49,760 nt of DNA, from contig VFKE01000015.1 in NCBI GenBank assembly GCA_009885695.1, forward strand, positions 1-49,760, written 5' to 3'. Of this stretch, positions 22,284-32,700 are shown one piece after another. Numbering within the stretch: position 1 is the stretch's first letter; each line of letters starts with the position of its first letter. The notes under the pieces were generated by a model. The model was not told the DNA's origin, searched no databases, and worked only from the letters and a program-made list of their open reading frames with translations. Made by a program: the position numbers and the translations under genes. Source of the DNA: Verrucomicrobiota bacterium. GTDB lineage: Bacteria; Verrucomicrobiota; Verrucomicrobiia; Verrucomicrobiales; Verrucomicrobiaceae.

Positions 22284-24494
22284 TTGAAACGAGTCCTTTT
22301 TGTCTGCACCGGCAACACCTGCCGCAGCCCGATGGCGGAGGCGTTGTTCCGCGAACTCGTGCGGGGACGCGATGATTATGAGGTGTCGTCCGCCGGCGTA
22401 GGGGCTTATCCGGGCGACGCGGCCAGCCACCACACGGCGGACATTCTAGCTGAACTTGGCGTAAACCCCTCGGAATTTCGCAGCCAGCAGCTCAGCAAGT
22501 ATTTGCTCGACGCCGCCACTCATGTGGTCGGCCTGTCGCGCTCGCATCTGGAGGCCATCGAATCAGCTTTCCCGGAAGCTGCGGACAAGGTGTATCTCAT
22601 CAGCGAATTCACCCCCGACGATTCGCTGCGCGGTCGTGACGTGAATGATCCCTTCGGCGCGGGTCGGCGCGCGTATGAAGATGTGCGGGATGCCCTGCGC
22701 AAACTTCTCCCCAGCGTGCTCGCCTACATCGACCAGACTTTTGAAAAGCCCTCTTCCTCCAATAACCCCATGCACTCCGCCGCCAGCATCGCCGAACCCG
22801 CCGCAACCGTCGCCATCAAACGCATCGCAGTCGGTGCCGATCATGGTGGCTTTGAATTGAAGAATGCGCTCTCGGGTTATCTCAAGCAGAAGGGCTACGA
22901 AGTGAAAGATCTCGGCACCACTTCAAAAGACTCGGTGGACTATCCTGATTACGCCGACGCCGTGGCGGAGATGGTTTTATCGGGCGGCGCGGAAGCCGGC
23001 ATCCTCGTCTGCACCAGCGGCATCGGTGTCTGCATGGCGGCGAACCGCCACGCCGGCATCCAGGCTGCTCTGGTGACCGACGCCGCGGAAGCCGCGCAAT
23101 CTCGCGAACACAACCATGCGAATGTGCTCTGCCTCAGCGGGACCAAGACCTCCAGTGCGGATGCGCAAAAGATTGCGGATGCTTTCCTTGCCACTCCCTT
23201 TGCTGGTGGCCGTCATGATCGGCGCGTCGGCAAGATGAACGCCTTGCACACCGTCGCCGCCGACATTGTGCGTGGCAGTGATTTCGCCATCGCCGAGGTC
23301 ATTCTCGCCGAAGAAGCGCGCCAGCAGAACAACATCGAGCTCATTGCCAGCGAGAACTTCACCAGTCGCGCGGTGATGGCCGCCCAAGGATCATGTTTGA
23401 CCAATAAATATGCCGAAGGCTATCCCGGACGTCGCTGGTATGGCGGCTGCGAAGAAGTGGACAAGGCCGAGCAGCTCGCCATCGACCGCGTCTGCCAGCT
23501 CTTCGGCGCGAAGTTCGCCAACGTGCAGCCGCACTCCGGCTCGCAGGCGAATGCGGCGGTTTATTTTTCCGTGCTCCAGCCCGGCGACCGCATCCTGACC
23601 ATGAATCTTGCCCACGGCGGTCACTTGACCCACGGGCATCCAGCGAATTTCAGTGGCAAGTTTTATGAAGTCACCCACTATGGCGTCAGCGAGAAGGACG
23701 AACGCATTGATTACGACGCGCTGGCCAAAGTTGCGCTGGAAGTGAAGCCGAAGATGATCACCGCTGGCGCCAGCGCCTATGCACGCATCATTGACTTCGC
23801 GCGCATGGGCGAGATCGCTAAAAGCGTCGGCGCATACTTGTTCGTCGACATGGCGCACATCGCGGGCCTTGTCGCCGCTGGTGTGCATCCGTCACCGATG
23901 GCGCACGCAGACTTCGTCACCAGCACCACGCACAAAAGTCTCCGCGGTCCGCGCGGCGGCATCATCCTTACGAACAACGAAGACCACGCGAAGAAAGTTA
24001 ATTCCATGGTCTTTCCCGGCACGCAGGGCGGTCCGCTCATGCATGTGATCGCCGCCAAGGCTGTCTGCTTCCATGAAGCACTCCAGCCAGGCTTCAAGGA
24101 ATACCAGCAACAGGTCGTGAAAAACTCGCAAGCGCTTGCCGCCGCGCTCACCGCACTTGGCTACCGCATCGTCAGCGGCGGCACCGACAATCATCTCATG
24201 CTCGTCGACCTCCGCCCGCGCGGGCTCAATGGGAAGATTGCCAGCGAAACGCTCGACCACGCCGGCATCACCGTGAACAAGAACGGTATTCCCTTCGACA
24301 CCGAGAAGATCACGCTCGGTGGCGGTATCCGCGTCGGCACTCCTGCCGTCACCACTCGCGGCATGAAAGAGGCGGAGATGAAACAGATCGCCGCCTGGAT
24401 GCACCAGGCGCTCGAAGGCCGCGACCAACCTGAGGTTCTGGCTAATATCCGCGCCGAGGTCGTCGAGATAAATAAACGGTTTCCGCTGCCGTAA
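22284..24494 (+). CDS. Three-domain fusion: LMW phosphatase - RpiB - serine hydroxymethyltransferase
   Basis: One 736-residue frame carries three usual single proteins. Residues 1-152 are a low-molecular-weight phosphatase of arginine- or tyrosine-phosphatase type, with the CTGNTCRS loop (Cys8, Arg14) and NDPF at 121-124. Residues 179-315 are ribose-5-phosphate isomerase B, with GADHGG and [12 protein letters not shown]. Residues 318-736 are serine hydroxymethyltransferase with PLP Lys551 in [12 protein letters not shown], plus [13 protein letters not shown]. The start is TTG 22284; no ATG aligns better. The domains appear in the same order as the Bacillus subtilis ywlE-rpiB-ywlG-glyA gene run, minus ywlG. 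No stop or frameshift separates the parts, but internal Met codons (163, 318) could allow separate starts. All three active sites look intact. The last domain links serine/glycine to one-carbon folate metabolism. Confidence 0.92.
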   Translation: MKRVLFVCTGNTCRSPMAEALFRELVRGRDDYEVSSAGVGAYPGDAASHHTADILAELGVNPSEFRSQQLSKYLLDAATHVVGLSRSHLEAIESAFPEAADKVYLISEFTPDDSLRGRDVNDPFGAGRRAYEDVRDALRKLLPSVLAYIDQTFEKPSSSNNPMHSAASIAEPAATVAIKRIAVGADHGGFELKNALSGYLKQKGYEVKDLGTTSKDSVDYPDYADAVAEMVLSGGAEAGILVCTSGIGVCMAANRHAGIQAALVTDAAEAAQSREHNHANVLCLSGTKTSSADAQKIADAFLATPFAGGRHDRRVGKMNALHTVAADIVRGSDFAIAEVILAEEARQQNNIELIASENFTSRAVMAAQGSCLTNKYAEGYPGRRWYGGCEEVDKAEQLAIDRVCQLFGAKFANVQPHSGSQANAAVYFSVLQPGDRILTMNLAHGGHLTHGHPANFSGKFYEVTHYGVSEKDERIDYDALAKVALEVKPKMITAGASAYARIIDFARMGEIAKSVGAYLFVDMAHIAGLVAAGVHPSPMAHADFVTSTTHKSLRGPRGGIILTNNEDHAKKVNSMVFPGTQGGPLMHVIAAKAVCFHEALQPGFKEYQQQVVKNSQALAAALTALGYRIVSGGTDNHLMLVDLRPRGLNGKIASETLDHAGITVNKNGIPFDTEKITLGGGIRVGTPAVTTRGMKEAEMKQIAAWMHQALEGRDQPEVLANIRAEVVEINKRFPLP

Positions 24495-24516
24495 ATTTGG
24501 AGTGTGCAGACATGTC

Positions 24517-24546
24517 CGCGCTCTCACGAGTGCGGCTGCGTTTTTA
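24517..24546 (+). terminator. Hairpin with T-run after the fusion gene
   Basis: CCGCGCTC pairs with GAGTGCGG (one G-T pair) around a short loop and is followed by CTGCG and five T. The strand and position fit a terminator of the phosphatase-RpiB-GlyA gene. The sequence also resembles the dispersed CTCACGAGAGTGCGGC repeat at 19354-19459. Confidence 0.6.
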
Positions 24547-24551
24547 GGGCG

Positions 24552-25346
24552 CTACGCGGAAGGCGGTTTCATGAAGAAATGCTCCAGCGCTTCGATCATG
24601 CCTTCACTGGCCGGTTTTTCTGACACGAACCCGCGGATTTCGCGCACCCGCGATTTGACAGGCTCCAGCGCGTTGCCGGGGCAGGCGATGTGCGCGGCAA
24701 TGCGGTGATCGAGCATCGCGAGGTCGTTGAAATTGTCGCCCGCGGCGAAGATGCGCTCCCGCGGAATCCTGAGCAATCGGGCGAGCTCTCTTAACGCGGT
24801 GCCCTTGCTGTAGTTGGCATGGGCGAAACGCAGATAGCGTCCGTTGCGGTGGTAGCCGATGTCGCTGTGCAACGCGTGATGGGCGCCAATGACCTCGCAA
24901 ATGCCGTCCAGTTCCGATTCATCCCTGGCGACAATTCCAACCTGTCCAAAATCTCCCATGAGGAACTCTGCGGTCGTGTTCTCCGTGACGTGCTGCTGCA
25001 TGGCAGCGAGGAACGGCCGATGCCTTTCCATAAAGTGATGATGCGCCGAGCGCGCCCTTCGGTTCCATGAGCCGAAGTCCTTCCATGGTTTAAAAAACCC
25101 TGGCCGGTAAATTTCGCATTCCTGGGCTATGATATAGTCGGGCAGCAGAAAAATGTTGTGCGACGCGAGTCCCTCAAGTGTCTGTTGGAGACCGCGGCCG
25201 GTGTTCACCACCCAGGCTGCACCGCGCCGGCGGAAGTCACGCAGCAGGTCGCCCAGCGCCGGATGAAACGGGGGGTCACCCTCGTGGTTCACGAGCGTGC
25301 CGTCAAAATCAAAGCAGAGCAGGAGCGATGGAGGGGAAGAGGCCAT
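24552..25346 (-). CDS. HAD-superfamily phosphatase (IIB type)
   Basis: The 264-residue protein has HAD motifs: FDFDGTL (motif I, catalytic Asp pair near residue 12-14), VVNTGR (motif II) and GDNFNDLAML (motif IV), with a large cap between motifs II and III as in type IIB sugar-phosphate phosphatases. The start MASSPPSLLLC (ATG 25346) fits; the longer open frame has no conserved sequence. It lies 5 bp from the upstream membrane-protein gene and appears to be the last gene of an operon with it and the OmpA-like gene. The substrate is unknown, perhaps a sugar phosphate. Confidence 0.88.
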   Translation of the reverse strand: MASSPPSLLLCFDFDGTLVNHEGDPPFHPALGDLLRDFRRRGAAWVVNTGRGLQQTLEGLASHNIFLLPDYIIAQECEIYRPGFFKPWKDFGSWNRRARSAHHHFMERHRPFLAAMQQHVTENTTAEFLMGDFGQVGIVARDESELDGICEVIGAHHALHSDIGYHRNGRYLRFAHANYSKGTALRELARLLRIPRERIFAAGDNFNDLAMLDHRIAAHIACPGNALEPVKSRVREIRGFVSEKPASEGMIEALEHFFMKPPSA

Positions 25347-25351
25347 TGGGT

Positions 25352-26956
25352 TCAACCATTGTAAAATTTTGGCAGTCGTAAGATTTCGACCACGCGCCAA
25401 GTTAACGCGGCGAAGAGTAGCCCGTGGGCCAGCAGGTAGCTGCGGGTGATCCAAGGGCTGCCCTTGCGCCGACGAAAGCGACGGATGATCGATTCCGCGC
25501 CCCAAATCAAGCTGAATACCAGCGGGAGATAGAGCGCGAGCATATAGCGCTCGCCACTGCCCCGCACGATCGGTGCATCAAATCCGATGAACAGCGAGTA
25601 AACCGAGAAGGTTCCGAACACGAACAACACGATGGTGACGGTGCCGTGTCGGAAAACAAAGTGGCCCGCATGCTGCGCCTTGGGCGCGGTCGCAACGGCA
25701 CCAAGCAGTCCGAGCAGGATCAGCGCCAGCCAGCCCAGATACAGCCCGCGCCATTCAAGGATGCCGCGCCAGCCTGACCAATGCTCGAGGTTCCTAACGA
25801 GCTTGGTTTGCTGCGGCCAGAAAAATTCCGGCAGGCGGCCAATGATTTCGGTTTTCCCGTTATTGGGGCCAAAGGTGCCATCCCGCAGTCGTGATAAAAA
25901 GTCCTCACGCGAGTGGATGCGCAGATAGTTTGAGAGAGATGGACGCTCCGACGGTGTCAATGCGGCCAGAGTCTCACGCGTGTGATGTCGGCCCATCCAC
26001 TCGTAAGCCTGCGCACCGGTATCCAACCACATCCAACAGCTCGGAAAGCTGAAAAATGGATCGCCAAATTTCTCGTGTGCGTCCTTCAATCGCGGACCGA
26101 TGGTCATGAAGAGGGCCGCCACCAACACGACCAGCCCCACCAGATGATTCCGCCAGTGCCAGAGATTGGTGCTGCTGAGCACGAAGCCGCGCCGTCGTGC
26201 CGAAACCATCTCCCACACGCAGCGCAACGAGCTGACACCAAAGAACACCGCAAGCAATGGCGTGATGGATCCATCGGCCATATAAGCCGCCCCGCCCAGC
26301 ATGCCGATCATTCCGTAAACCCAGAGTGAATTGCGCTTCAGCGCCAATACACAGGCCACCCACGTCAGAAAGAAGAGCACATAATAAAGCGGCTCCGGCT
26401 GGAAATACGCCGCGCGCGGCAGCAGTCCGCCCAGTCCGCCCAGCAGCACCAGATTGCACGCCGCAGGCAGCGAGAAATTAAGGCAGGCGGCGATGCCCAG
26501 TATGACCAAGAACGTCAGGGTCATGAACACATGGAACCAACGCCCTCGTTCGAACAACGCCCGTGTTTGATCCGTGATGGCGGGATGCGCCATTCTTGCC
26601 TCGTCAATCGTATGGCCCTCATCCGTGAACCACGCGGCCACCCACGGCCAGAGCGGATTCACCACGCCGTCGGTGCGGTGCGGGAAAATATTCGTCAGTG
26701 GCGTCATGAACCCGCTGCGGTAATCCGGGTGCAGGTCGGATCGGGCCTCGGTGGCCAGTCGCATGTTGTGAAGCTGGTCGCCACTGTGAATTTGTTTGCT
26801 CGTGTAATTAGTCTGCTCAATAAGCAGTCCGCCGATGTTAATGTAAGCGAATCCGAAAAGGATGAGCAACTCCAGGAACACCAGCCACCGGAACAACGGG
26901 CGTTTCCACCATCCGTTTTTTACCCCGCTCAGCGCCGCCGGTTGTTCCGCCATCAC
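25352..26956 (-). CDS. Polytopic membrane protein, possibly glycosyltransferase-like
   Basis: This 534-residue integral membrane protein has about ten hydrophobic segments: one near the start (FRWLVFLELLILFGFAYINI), then several groups and a C-terminal set. A first periplasmic loop with IFPHRTDGVVNPLWPW, followed by a helical block, recalls the GT-C/PMT-like membrane glycosyltransferases, but I do not see a clear DxD or similar catalytic motif in the right place, so this is only a suggestion. The gene sits between an OmpA-like gene and a HAD phosphatase on the same strand, with short gaps on both sides. Confidence 0.7.
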   Translation of the reverse strand: MMAEQPAALSGVKNGWWKRPLFRWLVFLELLILFGFAYINIGGLLIEQTNYTSKQIHSGDQLHNMRLATEARSDLHPDYRSGFMTPLTNIFPHRTDGVVNPLWPWVAAWFTDEGHTIDEARMAHPAITDQTRALFERGRWFHVFMTLTFLVILGIAACLNFSLPAACNLVLLGGLGGLLPRAAYFQPEPLYYVLFFLTWVACVLALKRNSLWVYGMIGMLGGAAYMADGSITPLLAVFFGVSSLRCVWEMVSARRRGFVLSSTNLWHWRNHLVGLVVLVAALFMTIGPRLKDAHEKFGDPFFSFPSCWMWLDTGAQAYEWMGRHHTRETLAALTPSERPSLSNYLRIHSREDFLSRLRDGTFGPNNGKTEIIGRLPEFFWPQQTKLVRNLEHWSGWRGILEWRGLYLGWLALILLGLLGAVATAPKAQHAGHFVFRHGTVTIVLFVFGTFSVYSLFIGFDAPIVRGSGERYMLALYLPLVFSLIWGAESIIRRFRRRKGSPWITRSYLLAHGLLFAALTWRVVEILRLPKFYNG

Positions 26957-26968
26957 TCGTCTCCCATG

Positions 26969-28042
26969 TCAGCGCATCGGCCGCACTTTGATTTCCACCC
27001 GCCGGTTGATCGCCTGCTCCTCGATGCTGCCGTTCGGCGATGCAACGAGGCGAGTCTTGCCGAGTCCGAGCGCCTCAACGCGGCCGGTGTCGAGCCGCAG
27101 TGATGAGATGAGCCAGCTTACGACCGCGACCGCGCGTCGCTGGCTGAGGTTAAAATTGTACTCGTCAGTGCCGAAGGAATCGGTGTGTCCCTCGATGATG
27201 AAGCGGTTATTGGGATTGCGCGTGATGAGCAGCCCGAGCTTCATCATGCTGAGTCGCGCATTTTCCGCCAGGACATCGCTGCCATATTCAAAAAGCAGGT
27301 CCGTGGGCATCAGAATCGGCGCAGTGCTGCTGGACAGCTTGCCGCCGCGAGTCATCAGGTCATCGAGATTGCTGAAGCCCTGAACGCGTTTGGCCGCGGC
27401 GTTGCCGGCGTCGGACTGATGATTCAAGTGATCGAGGAGTTTGCTGTCGAGGCTGTCGATTTTTTTATCCAGCGGGTTTCCTGGCAACAGGAGTTGTTTG
27501 CTGCTGACCGGTTTACTGAGCACGGAACTTTTGAGCGCGCTGGCCGCAGCGGCCAGGTCCGGACCGGGCAGATTGTCCGCGACCGAGGCTAGCGACGGTC
27601 CCTGCGCGGGCTGTTGCGCCTGGGGCAGGTTTTCGGGCGAAATGAAATTAGTGATCTTGCTGACTTGCGGGGTGAGGTCGATGGGCTTGTTCAGCGGCAG
27701 CATGTCCACGATGTCCTGGAGGTCCGCCTTCACCTGTGGCTCCGGCGGCTTGTCCCAAGGTGCCAGAATGTCCGGCATGTGCTGGATAGCCTTCTGGTCC
27801 TTGAGCAGTTCCGGACTGATCGCCAGTCGCTCGGGACGGGGATTTTCCTGCGGACCCTGGGACATCACCTGCCGGCCAAGCTCGAGATTATTGAAAAGAA
27901 AATACAGCCACCAGTGAAAAGCGAGCGCCAGCACGATGGCGACAAAAAACCACCAGCGCAGGCTCCACGACCAGCGCTCGATCTGGAACGACGAGCGCCG
28001 CACATTACCCCATTCGAAATCCTGGTAGGATGGCACGGCCAT
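26969..28042 (-). CDS. Membrane-anchored OmpA-like peptidoglycan-associated protein
   Basis: The protein has 357 residues if ATG 28042 (MAVPSYQDFEWGN) is used; a start at 28081 is also open. One transmembrane segment at the N-terminus (FFVAIVLALAFHWWLYFLF) anchors it, followed by a proline- and glutamine-rich linker. An OmpA-like domain follows at the C-terminus: IEGHTDSFGTDEYNFNLSQR, SWLISSLRLD, LGLGKTRLVA and INRRVEIKV. OmpA domains bind peptidoglycan. The topology (single N-terminal anchor) resembles MotB-like or TolR-like cell-envelope anchors. It starts the operon that continues with the membrane protein and HAD phosphatase. Confidence 0.85.
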   Translation of the reverse strand: MAVPSYQDFEWGNVRRSSFQIERWSWSLRWWFFVAIVLALAFHWWLYFLFNNLELGRQVMSQGPQENPRPERLAISPELLKDQKAIQHMPDILAPWDKPPEPQVKADLQDIVDMLPLNKPIDLTPQVSKITNFISPENLPQAQQPAQGPSLASVADNLPGPDLAAAASALKSSVLSKPVSSKQLLLPGNPLDKKIDSLDSKLLDHLNHQSDAGNAAAKRVQGFSNLDDLMTRGGKLSSSTAPILMPTDLLFEYGSDVLAENARLSMMKLGLLITRNPNNRFIIEGHTDSFGTDEYNFNLSQRRAVAVVSWLISSLRLDTGRVEALGLGKTRLVASPNGSIEEQAINRRVEIKVRPMR

Positions 28043-28138
28043 GAACTGCGAGGCTAGCACATGGCTGGAATGCTGGCACATGGAAAAACGCGGTCAATTT
28101 GAACTTTGCACGGCGCTTCATCTCGTTATCGTGGATTG

Positions 28139-28513
28139 ATGCTTCAGATCGTTTTCAATGAAATCAGCGCCTCGGAACTCTCAAGGCTGCCCACGCCCAT
28201 GCAGTTTGCGCTTTTGGAGGCATTGAACATCCAGCCCGAAGACGTCGAGCAGGAAGACCGGCTTGCGAAACGCTTTGGCGTCATTACGCACGGCAAGAAC
28301 AAACTCTACCGCTGCCGCGCCGGCGACCATCGCATCTACTTTTCTGTGGAGGGCGCACATGTGAAAATCCATCGCGTTCTGCACAAGAACACCCTTCAGG
28401 ATTTTCTCTTTCGCAGCAATCTCGGCAGCGCAGGTGAGGATGAAGCCCTCGGCGAGGCCAAAGGCTTCTGGAAGCTCATCGAAGACGGCGAGCGGACGCT
28501 CAAGATGGTGTGA
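28139..28513 (+). CDS. RelE-like (BECR-fold) small protein
   Basis: The protein has 124 residues. MLQIVFNEISASELSRL opens an alpha/beta RelE-like fold, and YRCRAGDHRIYFSVEG and KIHRVLHKNTLQDFLFRS recall RelE-family motifs (GDHRIYF, HRVLHKNT). No antitoxin partner gene is adjacent on the same strand, so it is a lone candidate toxin or a regulator. ATG 28139 is chosen over an upstream in-frame TTG at 28106. Confidence 0.7.
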   Translation: MLQIVFNEISASELSRLPTPMQFALLEALNIQPEDVEQEDRLAKRFGVITHGKNKLYRCRAGDHRIYFSVEGAHVKIHRVLHKNTLQDFLFRSNLGSAGEDEALGEAKGFWKLIEDGERTLKMV

Positions 28514-28519
28514 GGCAAG

Positions 28520-28579
28520 GTAGTTTTGAGCTTAGCTCAAACTCGACGCGATGTGACACGAGCTAAAGCTCGTAACTAC
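28520..28579. repeat. 60-bp palindromic element with GTAGTT/AACTAC ends
   Basis: GTAGTT at 28520-28525 and AACTAC at 28574-28579 are inverted ends. Inside, GAGCTTAGCTC and CGAGCTAAAGCTCG are self-complementary. It is a compact palindrome directly upstream (11 bp) of the aminotransferase ATG and might affect its translation. Confidence 0.65.
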
Positions 28580-28590
28580 TTTTTTCTGCC

Positions 28591-29754
28591 ATGACACTCA
28601 AGTCCCTCCTCGCCACCGAATCCACCCGTCTCGCCGAGTTTCCCGTCGCGCGCGATTCCATCTTCATGGCCCATGCAGGCGTGTGCATCCTGCCGCGGCG
28701 TGTGGCGCAGGCGATGGAGGACTATTTGGAAATGTGCTGTCTTTCGCATCAGGAGAGCGGAGAGGTCTGGCGCACACTCAACGAGACGCGCATCGTTGCG
28801 GCGAAACTGATCGGTGCCAAGGCCTCGGAGATTTCCTTGTTGGGGCCCACGTCTCTCGGTCTGAGTCTGGTGGCCAATGGCCTGCCGTGGGAGGCAGGTG
28901 ACGAGATCGTTTGCTATCACGACGACTACCCGGCGAACGTCTATCCATGGATGGATCTGCAACGCCGCGGTGTGGTCTTGAAGTTCGTACAAACCGCTGC
29001 GCCGGGTGCCGTCACCCTGGAGGCGATGGAACGCGCGCTCACACCGAAGACGAAGATGGTCGCGCTCGCCTCGTGCCACTTCCTCACGGGTTACCGGATC
29101 GATGTGGATGCCATCGGCAAAATGCTCCGCGCGCGCGGCATCTGGTTCTGTCTTGACGCCATCCAGACCATCGGCGCGTTCGACACCCGCGTGGACTACG
29201 TGGACTTTCTCAGCGCCGACGCGCACAAATGGATGCTCGGCCCCATGGCGGCCGGCATTTTCTATGTGCGCGAAGAACTGCAGGAAATGCTCCGCCCATC
29301 GCTGTTGGGCGCGTGGAATGTGAAATCGCCCAACTTCATTGCCCAGAGCGAAATTGAATTCGAGCGAGATGGACGCCGCTACGAGCCGGGAGTGCTGAAC
29401 GCCGTGGGCATCATCGGCATGAAGGCCGGTCTGGAGATGCTGCTGGAACTGGGCATCGAAAACATCAGCGCTCAGTTACTGACATTAAAGGCGCATCTGG
29501 TGCCCAAACTGGAAGCGCTTGGCTTCACGATTCTTCCGCCTTCCGGTGGTGCCGCCGCATCCAGCATTACCACGGCCACGCGCCATGGTGGGGTGCCATT
29601 GGATCAGGTGTTCGAATACCTGGCGAAGAACCACGTCGTCGTTTCCTTGCGTCACAACCGCGCCGGTCGCGCCCATCTGCGATTCAGTCCGCACTTCTAT
29701 AATACGAAGATGGAAATCGACCGCGTGGCCGATCTTATCAGCCGCGCAGGCTAG
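28591..29754 (+). CDS. Class V aminotransferase (PLP-dependent)
   Basis: The 387-residue protein is a class V aminotransferase/cysteine-desulfurase-like enzyme. The PLP lysine is in SADAHKWMLGPMAAGIFYV (Lys213). It also has CYHDDYPANVYPW and WFCLDAIQTIGAF, with the PLP-contacting Asp before the Lys region. The exact reaction cannot be assigned; relatives act on serine, isopenicillin or selenocysteine substrates. It ends 10 bp before the convergent stop of the giant dehydrogenase gene. Confidence 0.85.
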   Translation: MTLKSLLATESTRLAEFPVARDSIFMAHAGVCILPRRVAQAMEDYLEMCCLSHQESGEVWRTLNETRIVAAKLIGAKASEISLLGPTSLGLSLVANGLPWEAGDEIVCYHDDYPANVYPWMDLQRRGVVLKFVQTAAPGAVTLEAMERALTPKTKMVALASCHFLTGYRIDVDAIGKMLRARGIWFCLDAIQTIGAFDTRVDYVDFLSADAHKWMLGPMAAGIFYVREELQEMLRPSLLGAWNVKSPNFIAQSEIEFERDGRRYEPGVLNAVGIIGMKAGLEMLLELGIENISAQLLTLKAHLVPKLEALGFTILPPSGGAAASSITTATRHGGVPLDQVFEYLAKNHVVVSLRHNRAGRAHLRFSPHFYNTKMEIDRVADLISRAG

Positions 29755-29764
29755 TTTTTGCGCG

Positions 29765-32700
29765 CTACGGCGACAAATTCCAGCGCATCGGAATCAGAAC
29801 GGTTGTCGTTGCTGCGCTGCCGCGTTTCAGAATGAATGCCCGGTGCGGTTGGAATAGGAGTGCGCCAGACTGATTCGCTTTCTTGGCGTCATCCTCACGG
29901 ATCCAGAATTCAATCTTGCCGGCCTGCGTAAGCCAGAAAGTGTTGAAGGCGGCTACTCGAGGGAGAGAGTCTCCGCCCCAGATGAGTAATTGGTCCGCAC
30001 TTCTTGTCTGAGCGGATGCCACCAGCCCGTTCGTGGTATTAAAGCCGTTGCTGGCGGCGCTGCTTGCCAATGGAAATGGTAGCGCGAGAAAAATTTGGCC
30101 GGGGCGGAGCACTTGCACGAAGGGGTTCGTTCGCACATGGCCGCCGACGACCATGGAAATATTGCGACTGGATTTAATGAACATGCCTTCACCGGGCTCA
30201 ACGATAGTTCCGCCGGCATTGGCGAGACTTGTGTTGTCGGCGCTGACCCAGACGGCCTTCGATGGATCGGCGAGGGTTGCATTGTAGAGCCAGAAGCTCA
30301 CATACCCGGTGCCGTCGTAAAAGCTGACTGTAGCCGCGAGGTTCGCGCTGCGTTCGCCAATGAGCTTGGTCTTGTCGAACACGTCATCGAGCGACACGTG
30401 CCTGCGGACGACCACCAGCTCGGCGCTTTGATTGGGCAACGTTGAGCTTGTATTGAGTGGTGAAGCAGGGTCGATGCGGCCGACTTTCCCCATCTCAAAG
30501 CGATGCCCGGTATAGGAGCCATTACGCATTTCCAGGTAACAGTCTGACGTGAGCACTGTAGGCATGTCGGCAAGGCGACCCGCATATATCGGCGGGTTTA
30601 CATTGGCGTAGCCATATGTCTGATTACCCGCGACGAAGGAGACGCGTTCCACTGACAAGGGTTCTCCGGCAACGCTGAGTCCGCTCAGGGGATGCGTGAC
30701 GCGCATTCGGAGGAAGAGAGTGGCATCACCAGCGCCGAGCAACGCATCCAGCGCGGGGTAGGTTACGATGCGCGCGCCATCAGAGGCGGTGACCGTGACG
30801 GGTGGGATGCCGAGCGCAGTCCACTTGGAGAGATCGACGCTGGTTTCAACTCCGCAGGTCAGATCGGTCACGCCGGGGGCAACTTTGAACTGGGCGCCGA
30901 ACCTTCCGTCGCTATTCTTCACCAGGCGCAGGCCGCCATCGCCCAAACCGCTGCGAGGATCCTCGCCCAGCGCGTATTCCATGAGATCAGCCTTGTAATC
31001 GCCATCTGAATTAGCCGTTGTGACAGCGTTTCTGCTCTGCCACTGGCTCCAATTGGTTGGAGCTGCTGATAACGTCGCGCTTGGGCTTGCAGATGGGGTC
31101 AAGGCGATCGATTTTGACGCACTCGCGCTCGCTGCGAGTGCTGGCGAACCGATGATCTGCACGTTGTCAAAAGTTGCCGTGCCGAGCTTGGTGTAGTCGG
31201 TCGCTGTTACCGCGAGCCCGATGCGCACGGTGCTGGCGAGGTTGGTCAGTGAGACTGAGAACAATTGCGTCCAGCTCGTTCCATTCGCCGAGGTGTAAGC
31301 CGTGATCGCATTCCCGGCGCGCACCAGACGCACCCAGTTGTTCGGGGGCGTATTGAGCGCCGGTCCCCCCGCGTAGGTGCGAACAGCTCCAGCCGGGTTG
31401 CGATAGTTTCCTCCGAATCCGTAGCTTGGCGAGATAAACGCCAAGCCCATTCGCGAGTTCGCAGTCAGATCTTCGCGAATGATGACTCCTGCTTTGGCCC
31501 AGGGATTGGTGTTGGTCTGGCTTGTCACGCGTGCTTTGATCTCACCGTCACCAGTGAGTGTCGTATTGGCGAAGTGAAAGTTATCGGACGATCCGAAAAT
31601 CCCTGCTCCGGACCCGCTGACCGTGTAAACGCCGCTCGCGCTGTTGAAGCTGGTGCTTCCAGCAATCCTGACCGAGCCAACATCCGTTCCTGTGAGTGGC
31701 GCTGGCGCGACTGCCCCAGTCGTGGTCCAGACAAAGTTTTTACTGTTGCTGAGCGCCCCATCAGATGCGCTGACGATGACGTTGCTGGTTGCCGCTGCGT
31801 TGGTGCTGACGGTGCCGCTGATCAAACCGGTGACCGGGTTGATCGAAAGACCCAGAGGCAATCCGCTGGCGCTGTAAGTCAGGGTGTTGCCATCCGGATC
31901 GCTGGCTTGCAGTTGCAGACTGGCCAGGGTCCCGCGCACCGTGCTCTGATTCGCCGGTTGCACCAGCACCGGCGCCTGATTGGGCAGAGTGCTGCCGCCC
32001 GTGATCTGGACGTTATCAAACACTGCGGTGGAAAGCGCCGAAGTGGTCGTGGCGGTTACCGCCAGTCCCACGTAAGCATTGGCCGGCAGGCTGGTGAGAG
32101 TGACAGCAGATACCGCTGTCCAGTTTATTCCGTCGGCTGAGCGATATCCGGTGAGCAGACTGCCGGCGCGCACCAGGCGCACCCAGTTGTTGGGCGCGGG
32201 ATTGAGCACGGAACCGCCGGCATAGGTGGTTGAGCCGCCGGCGCTGGTGCGCCACACCATGCCGAAACCATCGAACGGGGTGATCATCGTCATGGCATGA
32301 CGCGATCCGGCCGTGAGATTTTCCCGGATCATCACACCGGCTTTGGCCCAATCATTGGTTTTGGTCTGCGAGAGCACGCGCGCGCGAATCTCGCCGTCGC
32401 CGGACAGCTGAGTGTAAGCGAATCGAAAACCGTCGGCTGTGAAGTATATATCCGCCCCTGCGCCTTTAAGGGTGTAGGTGCCGTTGGTTCCAAGGACGGT
32501 GCTGCCGGTCAGGCCCACGGCACCAACGTCCAGCGACGTCAGTGTCGGAGCCGTGGGTGGGGCGGTTGTGGTCCAGACGAAGCTCTTGCTGTTGCTGAGC
32601 GAGCCATCGGATGCGTTGACGCTGACGTTGTTGATCGCTGTCGCCGTGGTGCTGACAGTGCCGCTGATCAGACCGGTGGCCGGGTTGATGGAAAGACCCA

